Translations under genes and position numbers: made by a program
The notes under the pieces: generated by a model
The model's database searches: none
What the model was told of the DNA's origin: nothing
The model's input: the letters and a program-made list of their open reading frames with translations, nothing else
Source: Streptomyces fumanus
GTDB taxonomy: Bacteria; Actinomycetota; Actinomycetes; Streptomycetales; Streptomycetaceae
Reading direction: 5' to 3'
DNA length: 64,000 nucleotides
Assembly (NCBI RefSeq): GCF_014655295.1
Contig: NZ_BNBI01000002.1
Span: forward strand, 248,001 to 312,000
Shown: piece by piece, positions 39,141 through 49,677 of the stretch
Numbering within the stretch: the stretch's first letter is position 1
Layout: the number at the start of each line of letters is the position of its first letter

Positions 39141-39664
39141 CCCGTCTCCTGTCCCGCACGGCCGCCACCTCCATGGTCGTCGCGACCGCCGCCCTCGCGC
39201 TCACCGGTGCGGGGACCGCGTCCGCCGCGCCGCAGCAGACGTCCTCCGTCGCCACCTGCACCGCCTCGAACGTGAAGCTGACCGTCACCAAGGTGTCGCG
39301 TCCGGTCAACCACCTGCTGCTGAAGGCGACCAACACCGGGTCCAAGTCCTGCTACGCCTACAAGGCGCCCTTCCTGCGCGCCGGTGCCGACGCCCAGGCC
39401 CCGCTGCAGTGGGTGAAGGCGTCCAAGCCGAAGTCCGTGGTGAAGCTCAAGCCGGGCAAGTCCGCCTACGCCGGCATCATCACGTCCTCCCCCGACGGCG
39501 AGGGCGGCCACAAGGAGAAGAAGCTGGGCGTCACGCTGACCAACAAGAAGGGCAACGCGACCGGCAAGGAGAAGACCGTGAAGCTGCCCGGCAGCGTCTT
39601 CTTCAACAGCGCCGCCGCCGTCACGTACTGGCAGAAGAGCGCGTCCGACGCCCTCACCTGGTAG
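39128..39664 (+). CDS. Secreted DUF4232-like protein
   Basis: A 178-aa exported protein. The signal peptide MRSATRLLSRTAATSMVVAT runs to ASA-APQ (about residue 34). The mature part (VATCTASNVKLTVTKVSRPV, LLLKATNTGSKSCYAYKAPFLR, VVKLKPGKSAYAGIITS) follows the DUF4232 pattern with a likely Cys-Cys bond, a seven-strand fold ending in KLPGSVFFNSAAAVTYW. Function unknown. A truncated relative with the same leader lies 3.6 kb downstream. Confidence 0.75.
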   Translation: MRSATRLLSRTAATSMVVATAALALTGAGTASAAPQQTSSVATCTASNVKLTVTKVSRPVNHLLLKATNTGSKSCYAYKAPFLRAGADAQAPLQWVKASKPKSVVKLKPGKSAYAGIITSSPDGEGGHKEKKLGVTLTNKKGNATGKEKTVKLPGSVFFNSAAAVTYWQKSASDALTW

Positions 39665-39677
39665 TCGCCCCTCCCTT

Positions 39678-39711
39678 CCCGGCCGGTCGCGCGGGAGCGC
39701 GGCCGGCCGGG
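39678..39711. terminator. Convergent terminator
   Basis: CCCGGCCGGTCGCGC pairs with 39697-39711 (15 bp, one G-T wobble, GGGA loop) between convergent genes. Confidence 0.8.
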
Positions 39712-39717
39712 GGCCGG

Positions 39718-42291
39718 TCAGCGGACGTCGACGTAGTCGCCCGCGGCGGTGGCGGGGGCGGTGGTGGTGGAACCGGCGTAGGCGTAGCGCCAGTAGCCGT
39801 CCGTCGTCGCCTTGACCGTGGTCTTCAGGGTCCCGGTGTCGCTGGTGGTGACCGTCTTGACCGTGGTGTAGGCGTCCGTCCCCTTCTTGCGGAACTGGAG
39901 CTTCACCTTCTGGCCGCTGAAGCCGTGGTAGCCGCCGCGCGTCTCCCAGTCCACCCGGGACAGCTTGCCGGTGACGGTGAGGGTCTTGCCCTTGGCGACC
40001 GGCTCGGGGCCCGCGCCGGCCGACAGGGTCGCGTCCCGCACCACGGGGACGGACTTGGCGGCGTGCAGGTCGGCGAGGCCCGTACCGTCCGCGGACTCCG
40101 CCCAGACCGCCGCCTTCCAGGTGCCGGCCAGGGAGTTGCGGCCGAGCGCCGAGCGCGGCTCGATGTAGGCGAACTGGGTCTCGCAGGTGGCGGTGGTCGC
40201 GCCGGTCGGGGTGCAGGTCGCCGGCCAGGTGTCGTAGAGCACGGCGTCGGGCTTGTCGTACGAGCCCTTGTAGAAGTACATGCCCCCGCCGGCGATGCCG
40301 GACGGGTCGGTGGCGGTGAACCTGGCCGTGAACTCCTGGAGCGGCGCGTCGGTCAGTTCGACCCGCTTGCCGCCGTTGACCACGATGTCGGAGACACGGG
40401 TCGACCCCACCCTCTCGTCGCCCTGCCCGGCCGGGCCCGCGAAGGCCCGGGTGAGGGTGCGGCGGAGGCTGCCGCCCTGGTCGTCGGCGGCGGTGACGCG
40501 CAGCGAGACATAGGCGGCGGTGGCGGGCAGGTCGAGGGTCGCCGAGCCGTCGGGGGCGACGGTCAGGTCGGTCCAGGTGGCGCCGTCGTCGGTGGAGTAG
40601 GCGAGCCCGGTGACCCTGGTGTTCGCCTCGGCCGGGTCGGTGACGCGGGTGACCGCGCTCGACCGGATCCGGACCGGGCCGGCCGCGGCGCGGCCGTAGG
40701 CGTCCAGGTCCGGGACGGTCAGCCGGGCGTCGATCAGCGGGAGTTCGCCGTTCTGGTCGGAGGACGAGCGGAACGTCCACTCGTTGCGCACGTCCGTGGA
40801 GAGCCGCGCGTACGCGACCCGGCGGTGGACGGTCTGGTCCAGGGTGTACGTCCGCTGCTGCGCCGGCAGGGCGGACGAGCTGAGCGTGTCGTAGGCGTCG
40901 AGGCCCTCGGCCCGGGCGTAGGTGACGCCGTCGGCGGAGGCGAGCCGGTACGCGTACGTCGCCCGCCGGTCGAGGGCCGCGTGGCCGTCGGCGTCGCCGA
41001 AGGCGTGCGCCTCGCTCAGCCGGATCTTGCCCGACCCGCGCTCCGAACCGCCCCACTCCCGGCGGACCGGCTGGAAGGGCGCCGCGCCCAGGGTCTCGCC
41101 CGCGTTGGTCCCGGCGGCCGTCGTGCGGTCGGGGAGGTTCAGGGCCAGGTCGGCGGGGCCGTGGAACAGCATCCGGGTGTAGGTGATGCCCGGGGTGGTG
41201 TACTCGGTGACCGACCCGGCGACCGGTACCGCGCCGCCGATCAGGGCACCCGTCCACTCGCCGAGGGACGGGGCGCTCTGCAGCAGGGCCGTCGTCCGGG
41301 TGCCCGGGGCGGCCACCTTCGTGACCGTCTTCCCCAGGGATGAGGCGCGGACCTTCACGACGGGCGTGGCGGGCACGGTGCCGGTGAAGCTGTGGGTGAG
41401 GTCGTAGCGGTAGGGGCTCGGCACGCTCGCCGAGGCGCCCTTCTTGCCGAGCACCTCGTGCAGCCGCAGCGAGACGCCGCTCACCGAGAACGGGGTGACG
41501 TACACCTTCTCGGAGCCCGCGCCGGCGAAGCCCGCCAGGCCGCCGCCCGGGACGCTGATCCACGCGGCGGACGAGTCGCGGGTGGCGGTGGTGTCGTCGG
41601 TGCGGATCGCGGTCTCCTTGGCCGCGCGCTCGTCGAAGGTGACCGTCTTGGCCGCCGACGTGACCGAGAAGGTGCGGGTGAGCAGATAGCTCGGCCGCCG
41701 CCAGTCGCTGTGCAGGGCGACCGAGAAGTAGTCGCCCGGCGGCAGTTTCACCGTCGCCGAGGCACCGGGGGTGTCGCTGCCGACCTCGTACGACATCCAG
41801 GTCTTGCGGTTCCAGACGTAGAACTGCTTGGTCACCACGTCGGCGTTGGTGATGCTCAGCTTGACCTTGTAGGTCGCCGCCGTGGCTGTGCCGGTCCTGC
41901 CGGTCGTACCGGTCGTGCTGCGCGCGGCTCGGGTACGGGTGGTCAGCGGGAGTTCGGTCGTCGTGCGGTCGGCCGCCCTCTTCGCCGTGGGGCGCACCGA
42001 CACCGTGCCGTGCGTCGCGGCGAAGGAGTAACGCGGTCCGGTGGTGGCGCCGCCCGTGTCCCCGGTGACCTGGATGTCATGGCCGTCGACGAGCCGGACG
42101 CGACTCCCGTCCCCCAGCTCCGCGCCGGCCCCGGCGTCGGGCGCCGGGGCCGGTGAGACCGTCCCCACCGTCTCCGGACCGCCGTCCGGCACCGCCGTCG
42201 CCACGGGCGTGAGCAGCGAGGCGGTCAGCGCCGCGCCGCACACCCCCGCCGCGGCATGTCTTCGAACCCACCCCGCACGAACAACGGACAT
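39718..42291 (-). CDS. Large secreted multidomain surface protein, function unknown
   Basis: An 857-aa protein with a signal peptide (residues 1-33; ATA-VPD). Early residues ([20 protein letters not shown]) recall the propeptide-like region of Streptomyces S8 peptidases, and the [19 protein letters not shown] section and Ig-like beta domains (about 560-700 and 740-857) recall their C-terminal halves. No Asp-His-Ser peptidase core exists. The end has an Ig/SbsC-like [16 protein letters not shown] module and a [20 protein letters not shown] repeat. Probably a cell-surface or secreted adhesin or inhibitor, by architecture only. Confidence 0.7.
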   Translation of the reverse strand: MSVVRAGWVRRHAAAGVCGAALTASLLTPVATAVPDGGPETVGTVSPAPAPDAGAGAELGDGSRVRLVDGHDIQVTGDTGGATTGPRYSFAATHGTVSVRPTAKRAADRTTTELPLTTRTRAARSTTGTTGRTGTATAATYKVKLSITNADVVTKQFYVWNRKTWMSYEVGSDTPGASATVKLPPGDYFSVALHSDWRRPSYLLTRTFSVTSAAKTVTFDERAAKETAIRTDDTTATRDSSAAWISVPGGGLAGFAGAGSEKVYVTPFSVSGVSLRLHEVLGKKGASASVPSPYRYDLTHSFTGTVPATPVVKVRASSLGKTVTKVAAPGTRTTALLQSAPSLGEWTGALIGGAVPVAGSVTEYTTPGITYTRMLFHGPADLALNLPDRTTAAGTNAGETLGAAPFQPVRREWGGSERGSGKIRLSEAHAFGDADGHAALDRRATYAYRLASADGVTYARAEGLDAYDTLSSSALPAQQRTYTLDQTVHRRVAYARLSTDVRNEWTFRSSSDQNGELPLIDARLTVPDLDAYGRAAAGPVRIRSSAVTRVTDPAEANTRVTGLAYSTDDGATWTDLTVAPDGSATLDLPATAAYVSLRVTAADDQGGSLRRTLTRAFAGPAGQGDERVGSTRVSDIVVNGGKRVELTDAPLQEFTARFTATDPSGIAGGGMYFYKGSYDKPDAVLYDTWPATCTPTGATTATCETQFAYIEPRSALGRNSLAGTWKAAVWAESADGTGLADLHAAKSVPVVRDATLSAGAGPEPVAKGKTLTVTGKLSRVDWETRGGYHGFSGQKVKLQFRKKGTDAYTTVKTVTTSDTGTLKTTVKATTDGYWRYAYAGSTTTAPATAAGDYVDVR

Positions 42292-42480
42292 CGATGGCCC
42301 CCTGCCCTCTCCCCTGAGAACCGCCCCGCACCTGGTCGCGGGCGATGATCGGCTCACTCTAATGGCAGGCGGTGACAGCACCGGCCCGGCACCGGGTGCC
42401 CCGTCCGCGCCGCCCATCCGGCCGCCGGGCGGCGCCCTGCCCGGGCGTTCCGTCCGGCGTCCCAGGGGAGGCGTGTCCGT

Positions 42481-42791
42481 GCAGGTCAGAGCCGGTTTTC
42501 CCGTCCCAGCGTCCCGCGTTCTCCGGGAAAGTGGCGGACGGGCCGCCGCAGGGCTCAGGCTTGAGTCGTCGCGGCACGGCCGGCCCCACGGTGAACGTGG
42601 TCGGGCCGCCGCGCCCACTTCCTCTTCCACCCGCCGTGCTCCGGCGCGTCCCGCCGCGCCCGGAGCAGCAGGGTCTTCCGGAACTCGCAGAAACCCAGAG
42701 AACTTCAGAGAAAGCAGTCCGTCATGCGTAACGCCATTCGTGCCACCGGTCAGACCACCTCCGCCGCCCGGGAGACGTACACCCCCTTCGG
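42481..42791 (+). pseudogene. Duplicated leader copy B with truncated DUF4232-like paralogue
   Basis: 42481-42736 repeats the leader of the intact gene at 39128, up to and past the start codon (ATG 42724, MRNAIRATG versus MRSATRLLS). After about 15 codons the match stops. The frame then runs antisense into the RsbP-like gene (stop beyond 42950) with Arg-rich, non-protein-like composition. It is a remnant of a duplication whose coding part was deleted. The rest of 42292-42480 shows no gene. Confidence 0.65.
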
Positions 42792-44054
42792 TCAGCGCGG
42801 CGGCGCCTCGGGGCCGGGGCGGCCCAGGGCGAGGAGGGCGGTGTCGTCCTCCAGGCCGTCGCCGAAGCCGACGAGGAGGCCGGTCAGGGCGTCGATCAGG
42901 TCGTGCGGGCCGGCCGGGGCGAGGCCGGTGACGAACGAGCGCAGGGCGTCGTAGCCGTACAGGTCGTCCTTGGACCCGGTACGTGCCTCGGTGAGGCCGT
43001 CCGTGTAGAGCAGCAGGGTGTCGCCGGGGCCGAGGGTGGTGCGGACCGTCGTGAAGGACGCCGTGGGGAAGGCCCCCACCAGCATGCCGGCGGGGGTCGG
43101 CAGGTACTGGGCCGCCCCGTCCGCCCGGAGCACCAGCGCGGGCGGGTGGCCGCCCGAGGCCAGGGTCACCCCGACGGTCCGGCCCCCGGGTTCGAGTACG
43201 CCGAAGACGGCGGTGCAGTACCGCGGGTCGCCGTCGGCGTACCGGTCCAGCAGCGCGGTGTTGAGGGTGGACAGTACGGCTTCGGGGCCCAGGCCCTGGA
43301 GGGCCGCCGTGCGCAGGGTGTAGCGCACCAGCGAGGTCACGGCCGCGGCCTGCGGGCCCTTGCCGCAGACATCGCCGAGGAAGAAGGCGAAGCGTCCCTC
43401 GCCGAGGGGGAACAGGTCGTAGAAGTCGCCGCCCAGTTGGATCGGGGAGGCGGTGTGGTAGTGGACGGCGGTCTCCATCCCGGGCACGGCCGGCAGACTG
43501 GCCGGGAGCAGGCTCTGCTGGAGGACGGCCAGTGCCTCGCGCAGGCGCTCGCGGTCGGCCTCCGCCTGCCGGCGGGCCTTCTCCGCCGTCTGGCGGGCGC
43601 GCAGCAGCTCCCGCTCGTAGGAGCGGCGGTCGGTGGCGTCGAAGACGGTCGTGCGGACCAGCAGCGGCCGGTCGTCCGCGCCGCGTTTCACGGTCGAGGT
43701 GAGCAGCACGGGCAGTCTCTCGCCGTCCGTGACCTTCATGTCCATCGCTATGCCGCCGACGTGCCCCTTCATGCGCAGCAGCGGGGCGAAGTGGGTCTCG
43801 TGGTAGAGCTTGCCGCCCACGGTCAGCAGGTCGCTGAAGCGTCTGCGGCGTACGACCTCGTCCCGGGAGAGGCCGAGCCAGTCCAGCAGCGTCTGGTTGA
43901 TCTTGACGATGGTGCCGTCCATCAAGGTGGACAGATAGCCGCACGGGGCGGACTCGTAGAGCTCCTCCGTGCTGTCCTCCAGCAGGGCGAGGACATCGGA
44001 GTCGATGGGCAGGTGCGAGCCGGGATCGGGAGGGTCCGGCTCGGGGCGGGACAT
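42792..44054 (-). CDS. PAS-PP2C phosphatase, RsbP-like
   Basis: A 420-aa protein. A PAS domain (about 30-145: [26 protein letters not shown]) and a coiled-coil linker (150-190) lead to a SpoIIE/PP2C phosphatase. Metal motifs are GGDFYD (around residue 207), GDVCGKGP (around 230), DGLTEAR and DDTALLAL near the end. It should dephosphorylate an anti-sigma-factor antagonist in response to the PAS signal. Its ATG overlaps the upstream RsbQ-like stop (TGATG). That gene order equals B. subtilis rsbQ-rsbP, the energy-stress branch of SigB control. Confidence 0.85.
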   Translation of the reverse strand: MSRPEPDPPDPGSHLPIDSDVLALLEDSTEELYESAPCGYLSTLMDGTIVKINQTLLDWLGLSRDEVVRRRRFSDLLTVGGKLYHETHFAPLLRMKGHVGGIAMDMKVTDGERLPVLLTSTVKRGADDRPLLVRTTVFDATDRRSYERELLRARQTAEKARRQAEADRERLREALAVLQQSLLPASLPAVPGMETAVHYHTASPIQLGGDFYDLFPLGEGRFAFFLGDVCGKGPQAAAVTSLVRYTLRTAALQGLGPEAVLSTLNTALLDRYADGDPRYCTAVFGVLEPGGRTVGVTLASGGHPPALVLRADGAAQYLPTPAGMLVGAFPTASFTTVRTTLGPGDTLLLYTDGLTEARTGSKDDLYGYDALRSFVTGLAPAGPHDLIDALTGLLVGFGDGLEDDTALLALGRPGPEAPPR

Positions 44055-44857
44055 CACTCCAGGGTTTCCAGGAACATGGTGATCGCCTCCAGGGTGGGTT
44101 CGGGGGCGCTCAACTGCGGGCAGTGGCCGATCGCGGGCAGCGTGACCAGGCGGCTGCCGGGGATGGCGGCGTGCACATAGGCGCCGACCTCGCGGGGGGC
44201 GATGGCGTCCTGCTCGCACTCGAGGATCAGGGTGGGCACGGCGACCGTCTTCAGGTCCTGCCGTGCGTCGGTGAGGAACGTGGTGCGGGCGAAGACCCGC
44301 GCCACCTCCGGGTCGGTCGCGCAGAAGCTGTCGGTGAGTTCCGCACCCAGCTCCGGGCGGTCCGGGTTGCCCATGATGACCGGGGCCATGGCCGCGGACC
44401 AGCCGAGGTAGTTCGACTCCAGCATGTCCAGCAGCTCGTCGATGTCGGCCGCGCTGAAGCCGCCCCGGTAGTCGGCGTCGTCGATGTAGGAGGGCGAGGG
44501 GCACACCATGACCAGCGATCCGATCCGCTCCGGTGCCGCGGCGGCGGCCCGGACGCCGATCATGGCGCTGACCGAGTGCCCGACGAGGACGGCGTCCCGC
44601 AGGTCCAGGGCCTCGCACACGTCGGTCACGTCATGGGCGTATCCGTCCAGGCTCGCGTAGCGCTCCGCCCGCCAGGCGGTCAGGTCGGAGCGGCCGGAGC
44701 CGACGTAGTCGAAGAGCACGACGCGGTGGTGCTCGGCCAGGCCGGAGGCCACGAGCCGCCACAGGTTCTGGTCACAGCCGAAGCCGTGCGCGAGCACCAG
44801 GGGCCGGCCGTGCTCCGGCCCCATCACACGGACGTTGTTCCTGCGGAGGATGTCCAT
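44054..44857 (-). CDS. Alpha/beta hydrolase, RsbQ-like
   Basis: A 267-aa protein that follows B. subtilis RsbQ closely: RRNNVRVMG at the start, [41 protein letters not shown], nucleophile GHSVSAMIG (Ser around residue 96), [24 protein letters not shown], acid [10 protein letters not shown] and His in IGHCPQLS. RsbQ binds and hydrolyses an unknown hydrophobic molecule and activates RsbP through its PAS domain. The closely related strigolactone/karrikin receptors of plants share this fold. Confidence 0.87.
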   Translation of the reverse strand: MDILRRNNVRVMGPEHGRPLVLAHGFGCDQNLWRLVASGLAEHHRVVLFDYVGSGRSDLTAWRAERYASLDGYAHDVTDVCEALDLRDAVLVGHSVSAMIGVRAAAAAPERIGSLVMVCPSPSYIDDADYRGGFSAADIDELLDMLESNYLGWSAAMAPVIMGNPDRPELGAELTDSFCATDPEVARVFARTTFLTDARQDLKTVAVPTLILECEQDAIAPREVGAYVHAAIPGSRLVTLPAIGHCPQLSAPEPTLEAITMFLETLE

Positions 44858-45117
44858 CCACCCATCGTGCCACGCCGCGCTACCGCCCAGTAGGCGTGCG
44901 GTGTCCCGTCCGTCTCATGAGCCTCCTCAGCCACGCGGTCACACGGGCCTCGCCTTGTCACCCGTTCGGCCCAATGCCCGGAACCCCGCGAACCCGGTAA
45001 CCGCAGGACCTTCCGGCGCTCGCGGTGACGTTCCGGGTGCTCCGGTGTTGCGGGCGTCCGTGTCGTCGCCGGTGATGGAAGACGGAGCCCCCGCCGTGGG
45101 GGACATGGAGGAGAGCC

Positions 45118-45426
45118 ATGCGTCGCATGACGATCGGAGCTGTTCTGACCGCCGCCCTTCTCGCGGGACCCGCCGCGGTCGCCGCGGAGGCGCAGACATC
45201 GGAGTCGGTGCGGACAGCGACCGTGCAGAGCGTCGGGATCGCGCCGGTCCAGGCGCCGGACGACGACCACGACGACGACGATGACGGTGGCGGATGGGGC
45301 CTGTGGGGTTTGGCCGGCCTGCTGGGTCTGCTCGGTCTCATCCCCCGTAAGCGCAAGACCCCGGACCGGGGCACCACCGCCGGCCGGGGTCCGGGTGCGA
45401 CGGGGTACCCCACCGACCGGCCGTGA
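45118..45426 (+). CDS. WGxxGxxG-type single-pass membrane protein
   Basis: A 102-aa protein with a signal peptide (to AEA, residue about 25), an acidic linker with a run of Asp and His (DDDHDDDDDGGG), then WGLWGLAGLLGLLGLIPRKRK. This is the WGxxGxxG motif followed by a basic stop-transfer, seen in exported proteins held at the membrane by a C-terminal anchor. GGAGGAGAG precedes the ATG. Function unknown; the Asp/His run could bind metal. Confidence 0.75.
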   Translation: MRRMTIGAVLTAALLAGPAAVAAEAQTSESVRTATVQSVGIAPVQAPDDDHDDDDDGGGWGLWGLAGLLGLLGLIPRKRKTPDRGTTAGRGPGATGYPTDRP

Positions 45427-45488
45427 GCCGCCGTCCTTGACGTCTTTGACGTCCTTGAGCCGGGGAGCGGTCCGTACCGACCGCTCCC

Positions 45489-45562
45489 CGAAGGCGTTCC
45501 CGGCGGTACGTGCCTGGCGCGAGTCCTCGAAGGCGTTCCCGGCGGTACGTGCCTAGCGCGAG
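45489..45562. repeat. 39-bp tandem duplication over the hemerythrin gene's 3' end
   Basis: 45489-45523 and 45528-45562 differ at one base in 35. The difference (CTGGCG versus CTAGCG) makes or removes the stop codon of the minus-strand gene, so the right copy carries the current stop and the left copy is a relic. Confidence 0.8.
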
Positions 45563-46262
45563 CGGCGGCGGGCAGTGCGCCTCGTCCAGGCGGCCACCGC
45601 CGCCCCGGCGGCGAGGGCGCCCAGGGCCAGGGCCGCGCGCCGGCCGGCGGGGCTGTCCACGGCGATCAGGTCGCGCAGCCGGTCGAAGCCGCTCAGTGGC
45701 ACGCCGGCCAGGGCGTTCCCGGGCGGGCGGCGGGAGACGGCCGGGTGCGGATGGGTGGGGGCGGCCAGCCGTACGGCCTCCCACGCCGCGCCGACGCGGC
45801 GCAGCTTCCGGTCGTCCAGTGCGGCGCGCAGCCGGGGCAGCAGCAGGTCCTCCTCGTCCCGGATGTCCTCGCGCACCAGGCGGAACGCCTCCTCGATCCA
45901 CTCCTCGCGCCGGGGGTCGTCCTTGTCCTTCTCGACGCGGGCGAGCAGGTCGTTGATGGCCTGGTGCTCCTCCTCCACCCGGCGGGTCAGTTCCTCGCCG
46001 TCCGGGGCGAGGCGGCGCAGCGTCGGCCACAGGACCGTCTCCTCGGCGAAGGCGTGGCTGAAGACGAGCTGGACGAAGTCCCGCCAGAGCCGGTCGCGCG
46101 CCGGGGCGCCGGGGCCGGCCGCCAGATAGGCGTTCATGAGCCGGTCCAGTTCGGCTGGTCGCGCCGCTGCCGGCACAGGACGCTGCCCGGCCCGCCCAGT
46201 TCGGCGGTGCTCTGCCGGGAGATCGACGGAAGGCTTATGTGCTGGGGTCGGCCGCCGGACAT
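45553..46262 (-). CDS. Hemerythrin/HHE-domain protein, N-terminal frameshift
   Basis: The HHE cation-binding domain is intact from about 46150 down: FVQLVFSHAFAEETVLWPTL, LTRRVEEEHQAINDLLARVE and IRDEEDLLLPRLRAAL supply His and Glu ligands for a di-iron site. A C-terminal TM helix and Arg tail (AWTRRTARRRSR) follow. The best ribosome site (GAAAGGAG) belongs to the ATG ending at 46262, whose frame gives MSGGRPQHISLPSISRQST up to RQRRDQP, an N-terminus typical of this family. That frame hits a stop at 46134; the HHE frame continues one base out of register near 46150. A GTG at 46176 could start a shortened 207-aa form. Confidence 0.7.
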
Positions 46263-46306
46263 GGCGGTCTCCTTTCGAAGCGGGTGGGGAGGTGCTCGGT
46301 TGCGGG

Positions 46307-46669
46307 TCAGCGGGTGGTCCAGCCGAGGCAGGCGGTCGCCCAGGCCGCCCCGGCCAGCAGGGCGCAGGCCCAGGCCGCGTGGCCTTTGAGGAGGCGGCGG
46401 CGCAGGTCGGCGTAGCGCTGTTCGTACTCCTGGCGCAGCCCGTCGGCCCGTTCGAGCACGGCGAGGAGCATCCGGCGGGAGAGGTCGATGTGCTGCCGTA
46501 CGTACTGCCGGGTGAGGTCGTCCGCCTGGGCGCCGGTGAGCCAGGGCAGGCGGGCGCACAGTGCCTCGGCGTCGCGGAGCGCCTCGTCGTGCCGGGAGCG
46601 TGCCAGCAGGTAGCCCTCGGCCTCGGCGGCGACCGACGGGTGCCGGTCGCCGCCCCGGCCGCTGGTCAA
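46307..46669 (-). CDS. Helical tail-anchored small protein coupled to ctaD
   Basis: A 120-aa protein that starts at TTG 46669, overlapping the ctaD stop (TTGA) with GGGGGA upstream. Residues 15-95 are mostly helical ([63 protein letters not shown]). One C-terminal TM helix ([18 protein letters not shown]) ends the chain. Coupling suggests a role with the oxidase, such as assembly, but I do not recognise the family. Confidence 0.6.
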   Translation of the reverse strand: MTSGRGGDRHPSVAAEAEGYLLARSRHDEALRDAEALCARLPWLTGAQADDLTRQYVRQHIDLSRRMLLAVLERADGLRQEYEQRYADLRRRLLKGHAAWACALLAGAAWATACLGWTTR

Positions 46670-48384
46670 GACCGGTCCCCCTTGTGCCCGCTGGGGTCGA
46701 GGACGTCGCGCTGGCCGGTGTTCTCCGCCTGGTCCTGCTGGGCCAGGGCCGGGTGGTGCAGGTCGAAGGCGGGCGACTCGGAGCGGATCCGGGGCAGGGT
46801 GACGAAGTTGTGCCGGGGCGGCGGGCAGGAGGTGGCCCACTCCAGCGAACGGCCGTAGCCCCAGGGGTCGTCGACCTCGACCTTCTCGCCGCGCTGGGCG
46901 GTCTTCCACACGTTGTAGAGGAACGGCAGGGTGGACAGGCCGAGCAGGAAGGCGCCGATGGAGGAGACGGTGTTGAGGGCGGTGAAGCCGTCGGCGGCCA
47001 GATAGTCGGCGTAGCGGCGGGGCATGCCCTCGGCGCCGAGCCAGTGCTGGACCAGGAACGTGGTGTGGAAGCCGACGAACAGCGTCCAGAAGTGCACCTT
47101 CTCCAGGCGGGTGTCGAGCATGGTGCCGGTCATCTTCGGCCACCAGAAGCTGAATCCGCCGAACATCGCGAACACGATCGTGCCGAACAGCACGTAGTGG
47201 AAGTGGGCGACGACGAAGTAGCTGTCGGTGACGTGGAAGTCCAGCGGCGGGGAGGCGAGCAGGACGCCGGTGAGGCCGCCGAAGAGGAAGGTGACGAGGA
47301 ACCCGGCCGCCCACAGCATGGGGGGTTCGAAGGACAGCGAGCCCCGCCACATGGTGCCGATCCAGTTGAAGAACTTCACGCCCGTCGGCACCGCGATCAG
47401 GAAGCTCATGAAGGAGAAGAACGGCAGCAGCACCGCCCCGGTGGCGAACATGTGGTGCGCCCAGACGGTCACCGACAGGCCGGTGATGGCGATGGTGGCG
47501 CCGACCAGGCCCATGTAGCCGAAGATCGGCTTGCGGGCGAAGACCGGGATGATCTCGCTGACCACGCCGAAGAACGGCAGGGCGAGGATGTAGACCTCCG
47601 GATGGCCGAAGAACCAGAACAGGTGCTGCCAGAGGATGGCGCCGCCGTTCTCCGGGGCGAAGACGTGCGAGCCGAACCGCCGGTCGGCCTCCAGCACCAG
47701 CAGGGCGGCGGCCAGCACGGGGAAGGCCAGCAGCACCAGTACCGAGGTGAGCAGCACGTTCCAGGTGAAGATCGGCATCCGGAACATCGTCATGCCGGGC
47801 GCGCGCATGCAGATGATCGTGGTGATGAAGTTGACCGCGCCGAGGATGGTGCCGAACCCGGACAGCCCCAGCCCCATGACCCACAGGTCGGCGCCGACGT
47901 ACTGCGAGCGGAACGCCCCGCTGAGCGGCGTGTACGCGGTCCAGCCGTAGTCGGCGGCGCCCTGCGTGGTGAAGAAGCTGCTGAGGACGATCAGCCCGCC
48001 GAAGAGGAACAGCCAGTACGAGAACATGTTCAGCCGGGGGAAGGCGACGTCCGGCGAGCCGATCTGCAGCGGCATGATCGCGTTGGCGAACCCGGCGAAG
48101 GTCGGGGTGGCGAACAGCAGCAGCATGATCGTGCCGTGCATGGTGAACGCCTGGTTGTACTGCTCGGGGGAGATGATCTGCATGCCGGGGCGGGCCAGTT
48201 CCGCCCGGATCACCATCGCCAGCGCGCCCGCGATCAGGAAGAACGCGAACGAGGTGATCAGGTAGAGGTGACCGATCTTCTTGTGGTCGGTCGTGGTGAG
48301 CCAGGAGACGATCACCCGGCCCCAGTTGCGTCGGCCCTCCGCCGCCGGTACCAGGGAGGTTGGCTCGCTCGTTTGTGTCGCCAT
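46666..48384 (-). CDS. ctaD: Cytochrome c oxidase subunit I (orphan copy)
   Basis: A 572-aa haem-copper oxidase core with 12 TM helices. Haem a ligand His is in [12 protein letters not shown]. The CuB His and the crosslinked Tyr are in [14 protein letters not shown], the CuB His pair in [10 protein letters not shown], and haem a3/a ligands in [11 protein letters not shown]. The start is [12 protein letters not shown] at 48384. No ctaC, ctaE or ctaF gene is near, so this is probably a second copy that pairs with subunits encoded elsewhere. It lies between an HHE protein and a Rieske protein, in a redox-themed neighbourhood. Confidence 0.95.
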   Translation of the reverse strand: MATQTSEPTSLVPAAEGRRNWGRVIVSWLTTTDHKKIGHLYLITSFAFFLIAGALAMVIRAELARPGMQIISPEQYNQAFTMHGTIMLLLFATPTFAGFANAIMPLQIGSPDVAFPRLNMFSYWLFLFGGLIVLSSFFTTQGAADYGWTAYTPLSGAFRSQYVGADLWVMGLGLSGFGTILGAVNFITTIICMRAPGMTMFRMPIFTWNVLLTSVLVLLAFPVLAAALLVLEADRRFGSHVFAPENGGAILWQHLFWFFGHPEVYILALPFFGVVSEIIPVFARKPIFGYMGLVGATIAITGLSVTVWAHHMFATGAVLLPFFSFMSFLIAVPTGVKFFNWIGTMWRGSLSFEPPMLWAAGFLVTFLFGGLTGVLLASPPLDFHVTDSYFVVAHFHYVLFGTIVFAMFGGFSFWWPKMTGTMLDTRLEKVHFWTLFVGFHTTFLVQHWLGAEGMPRRYADYLAADGFTALNTVSSIGAFLLGLSTLPFLYNVWKTAQRGEKVEVDDPWGYGRSLEWATSCPPPRHNFVTLPRIRSESPAFDLHHPALAQQDQAENTGQRDVLDPSGHKGDRS

Positions 48385-48663
48385 TGATGTCCTCGATCGC
48401 AAGCGGGAAGGGGTGTCGTGGCTCGGGCGGCCGCGAGGGGGTCCGTCTCGGGCGCCGGGCAGTGCGTATCCAGACGCGTGGAAGTTAGTCCACGTTTGCC
48501 CGTCCGGTTCATGTCGCGGAGGCGGTTGGGGGCCGAACGGCTGAAACCATGAATCCGTTCGGGGCAGGGCGGGGCGGCCGGTCACCGCTGCCGCCCCGGG
48601 TGCCCGGCGCCGGCCCGCGCGGAGGGCTGTTTGTCCCCCGCCGACCCGGGGGACCCTGCGCCC

Positions 48664-49578
48664 ATGAGCGAGAAGCCAGGTCGTCGTCGCCGTATCGGCC
48701 AGAATCGGATGCTGTCGCTGCTGGACGCCCTGGAGCGGGACCCCAGGGCGGACGCCGCGATCGACGCGCTGACCCGCAAGGTGCGGTCGCTGCCGCTGGG
48801 CCCGGCGCGGGACGCGCTGCACGGCCGGTGGCTCGGCCATCCCGTGCACCCCCTGCTGGTGCAGGTGCCGGTGGGCAGTTGGCTGTCGGCCGCGGTACTC
48901 GACCTGCTGCCCGGCCGGTCCCGCGGGGCCGGCGTCCTGGTGGGCGTCGGGCTGGCGGCGGCCGGTCCGGCCGCGCTGGCGGGCGCGGTCGACTGGGCCG
49001 AGCTGCGCCGGGAGCAGACCCGGGTGGGCCTGGTGCACGCCGTCGCCAACACGGCGGCGGTGGGCCTGTACGGCGCCTCCCTGTTGTGCCGGGTCACCGG
49101 GCGGAAGGGCGCCGGACGGGCGTACGGCTTCCTCGGGCTGACCGCGGTCGGCGTCGGCGGGATGCTGGGCGGCCACCTCGCCTACCGGCAGGCGTCCGGC
49201 GCCAACCACGCCGAGGAGGTGCCGCACGTCGTCAGCGAGGGCTGGCACCGGGTCGGCGCCGTGGCCGACTTCCCCGCCGGCGAGCCGGTACGGCGCTCCG
49301 TGGACGACGTACCGGTGCTGGTGGTGCGCGAGACCGGCGGGGCCTTCCACGCGCTGGCCGACCGGTGCAGCCATCTGGCCGGGCCGCTGTCCGAGGGCAC
49401 GGTCGCCGACGGGTGCGTGACCTGCCCCTGGCACGGCAGCGTCTTCCGGCTCTCGGACGGCTGGAACGTCCGGGGCCCCGCCACCGCGCCCCAGCCCGCC
49501 TTCGACACCCGGGTGGTCGACGGGCACGTGGAGATCAGCCTGCGCCGGGAGGACGAGGCCGACGGGCCGGGCGAGTAA
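48664..49578 (+). CDS. DUF2231 membrane protein fused to a Rieske [2Fe-2S] domain
   Basis: A 304-aa protein. The DUF2231 part (about 60-190) has four TM helices ([41 protein letters not shown]). The C-terminal Rieske domain carries Cys-x-His in [10 protein letters not shown] and Cys-x2-His in [11 protein letters not shown] (about residues 240-262). It should pass single electrons at the membrane. ATG 48664 is chosen because GGGGGAC precedes it at a proper distance. Divergent from ctaD. Confidence 0.87.
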   Translation: MSEKPGRRRRIGQNRMLSLLDALERDPRADAAIDALTRKVRSLPLGPARDALHGRWLGHPVHPLLVQVPVGSWLSAAVLDLLPGRSRGAGVLVGVGLAAAGPAALAGAVDWAELRREQTRVGLVHAVANTAAVGLYGASLLCRVTGRKGAGRAYGFLGLTAVGVGGMLGGHLAYRQASGANHAEEVPHVVSEGWHRVGAVADFPAGEPVRRSVDDVPVLVVRETGGAFHALADRCSHLAGPLSEGTVADGCVTCPWHGSVFRLSDGWNVRGPATAPQPAFDTRVVDGHVEISLRREDEADGPGE

Positions 49579-49600
49579 CGGCCCGGTACCCCGTGACGGA

Positions 49601-49617
49601 ATACCCTGGGGGGGTAT
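49601..49617. promoter_or_regulatory. CsoR-like (G-tract) operator
   Basis: ATACC-CTGGGGG-GGTAT, a G-tract flanked by ATACC/GGTAT inverted arms as bound by CsoR/RcnR-family metal-sensing repressors, 61 bp upstream of the DUF4396 gene. Confidence 0.65.
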
Positions 49618-49677
49618 AGCGTTCCCGAGGGCAGGACCGCCGGGTTCCGCACGGGACGTCGAACGGGGAGGCACGTC

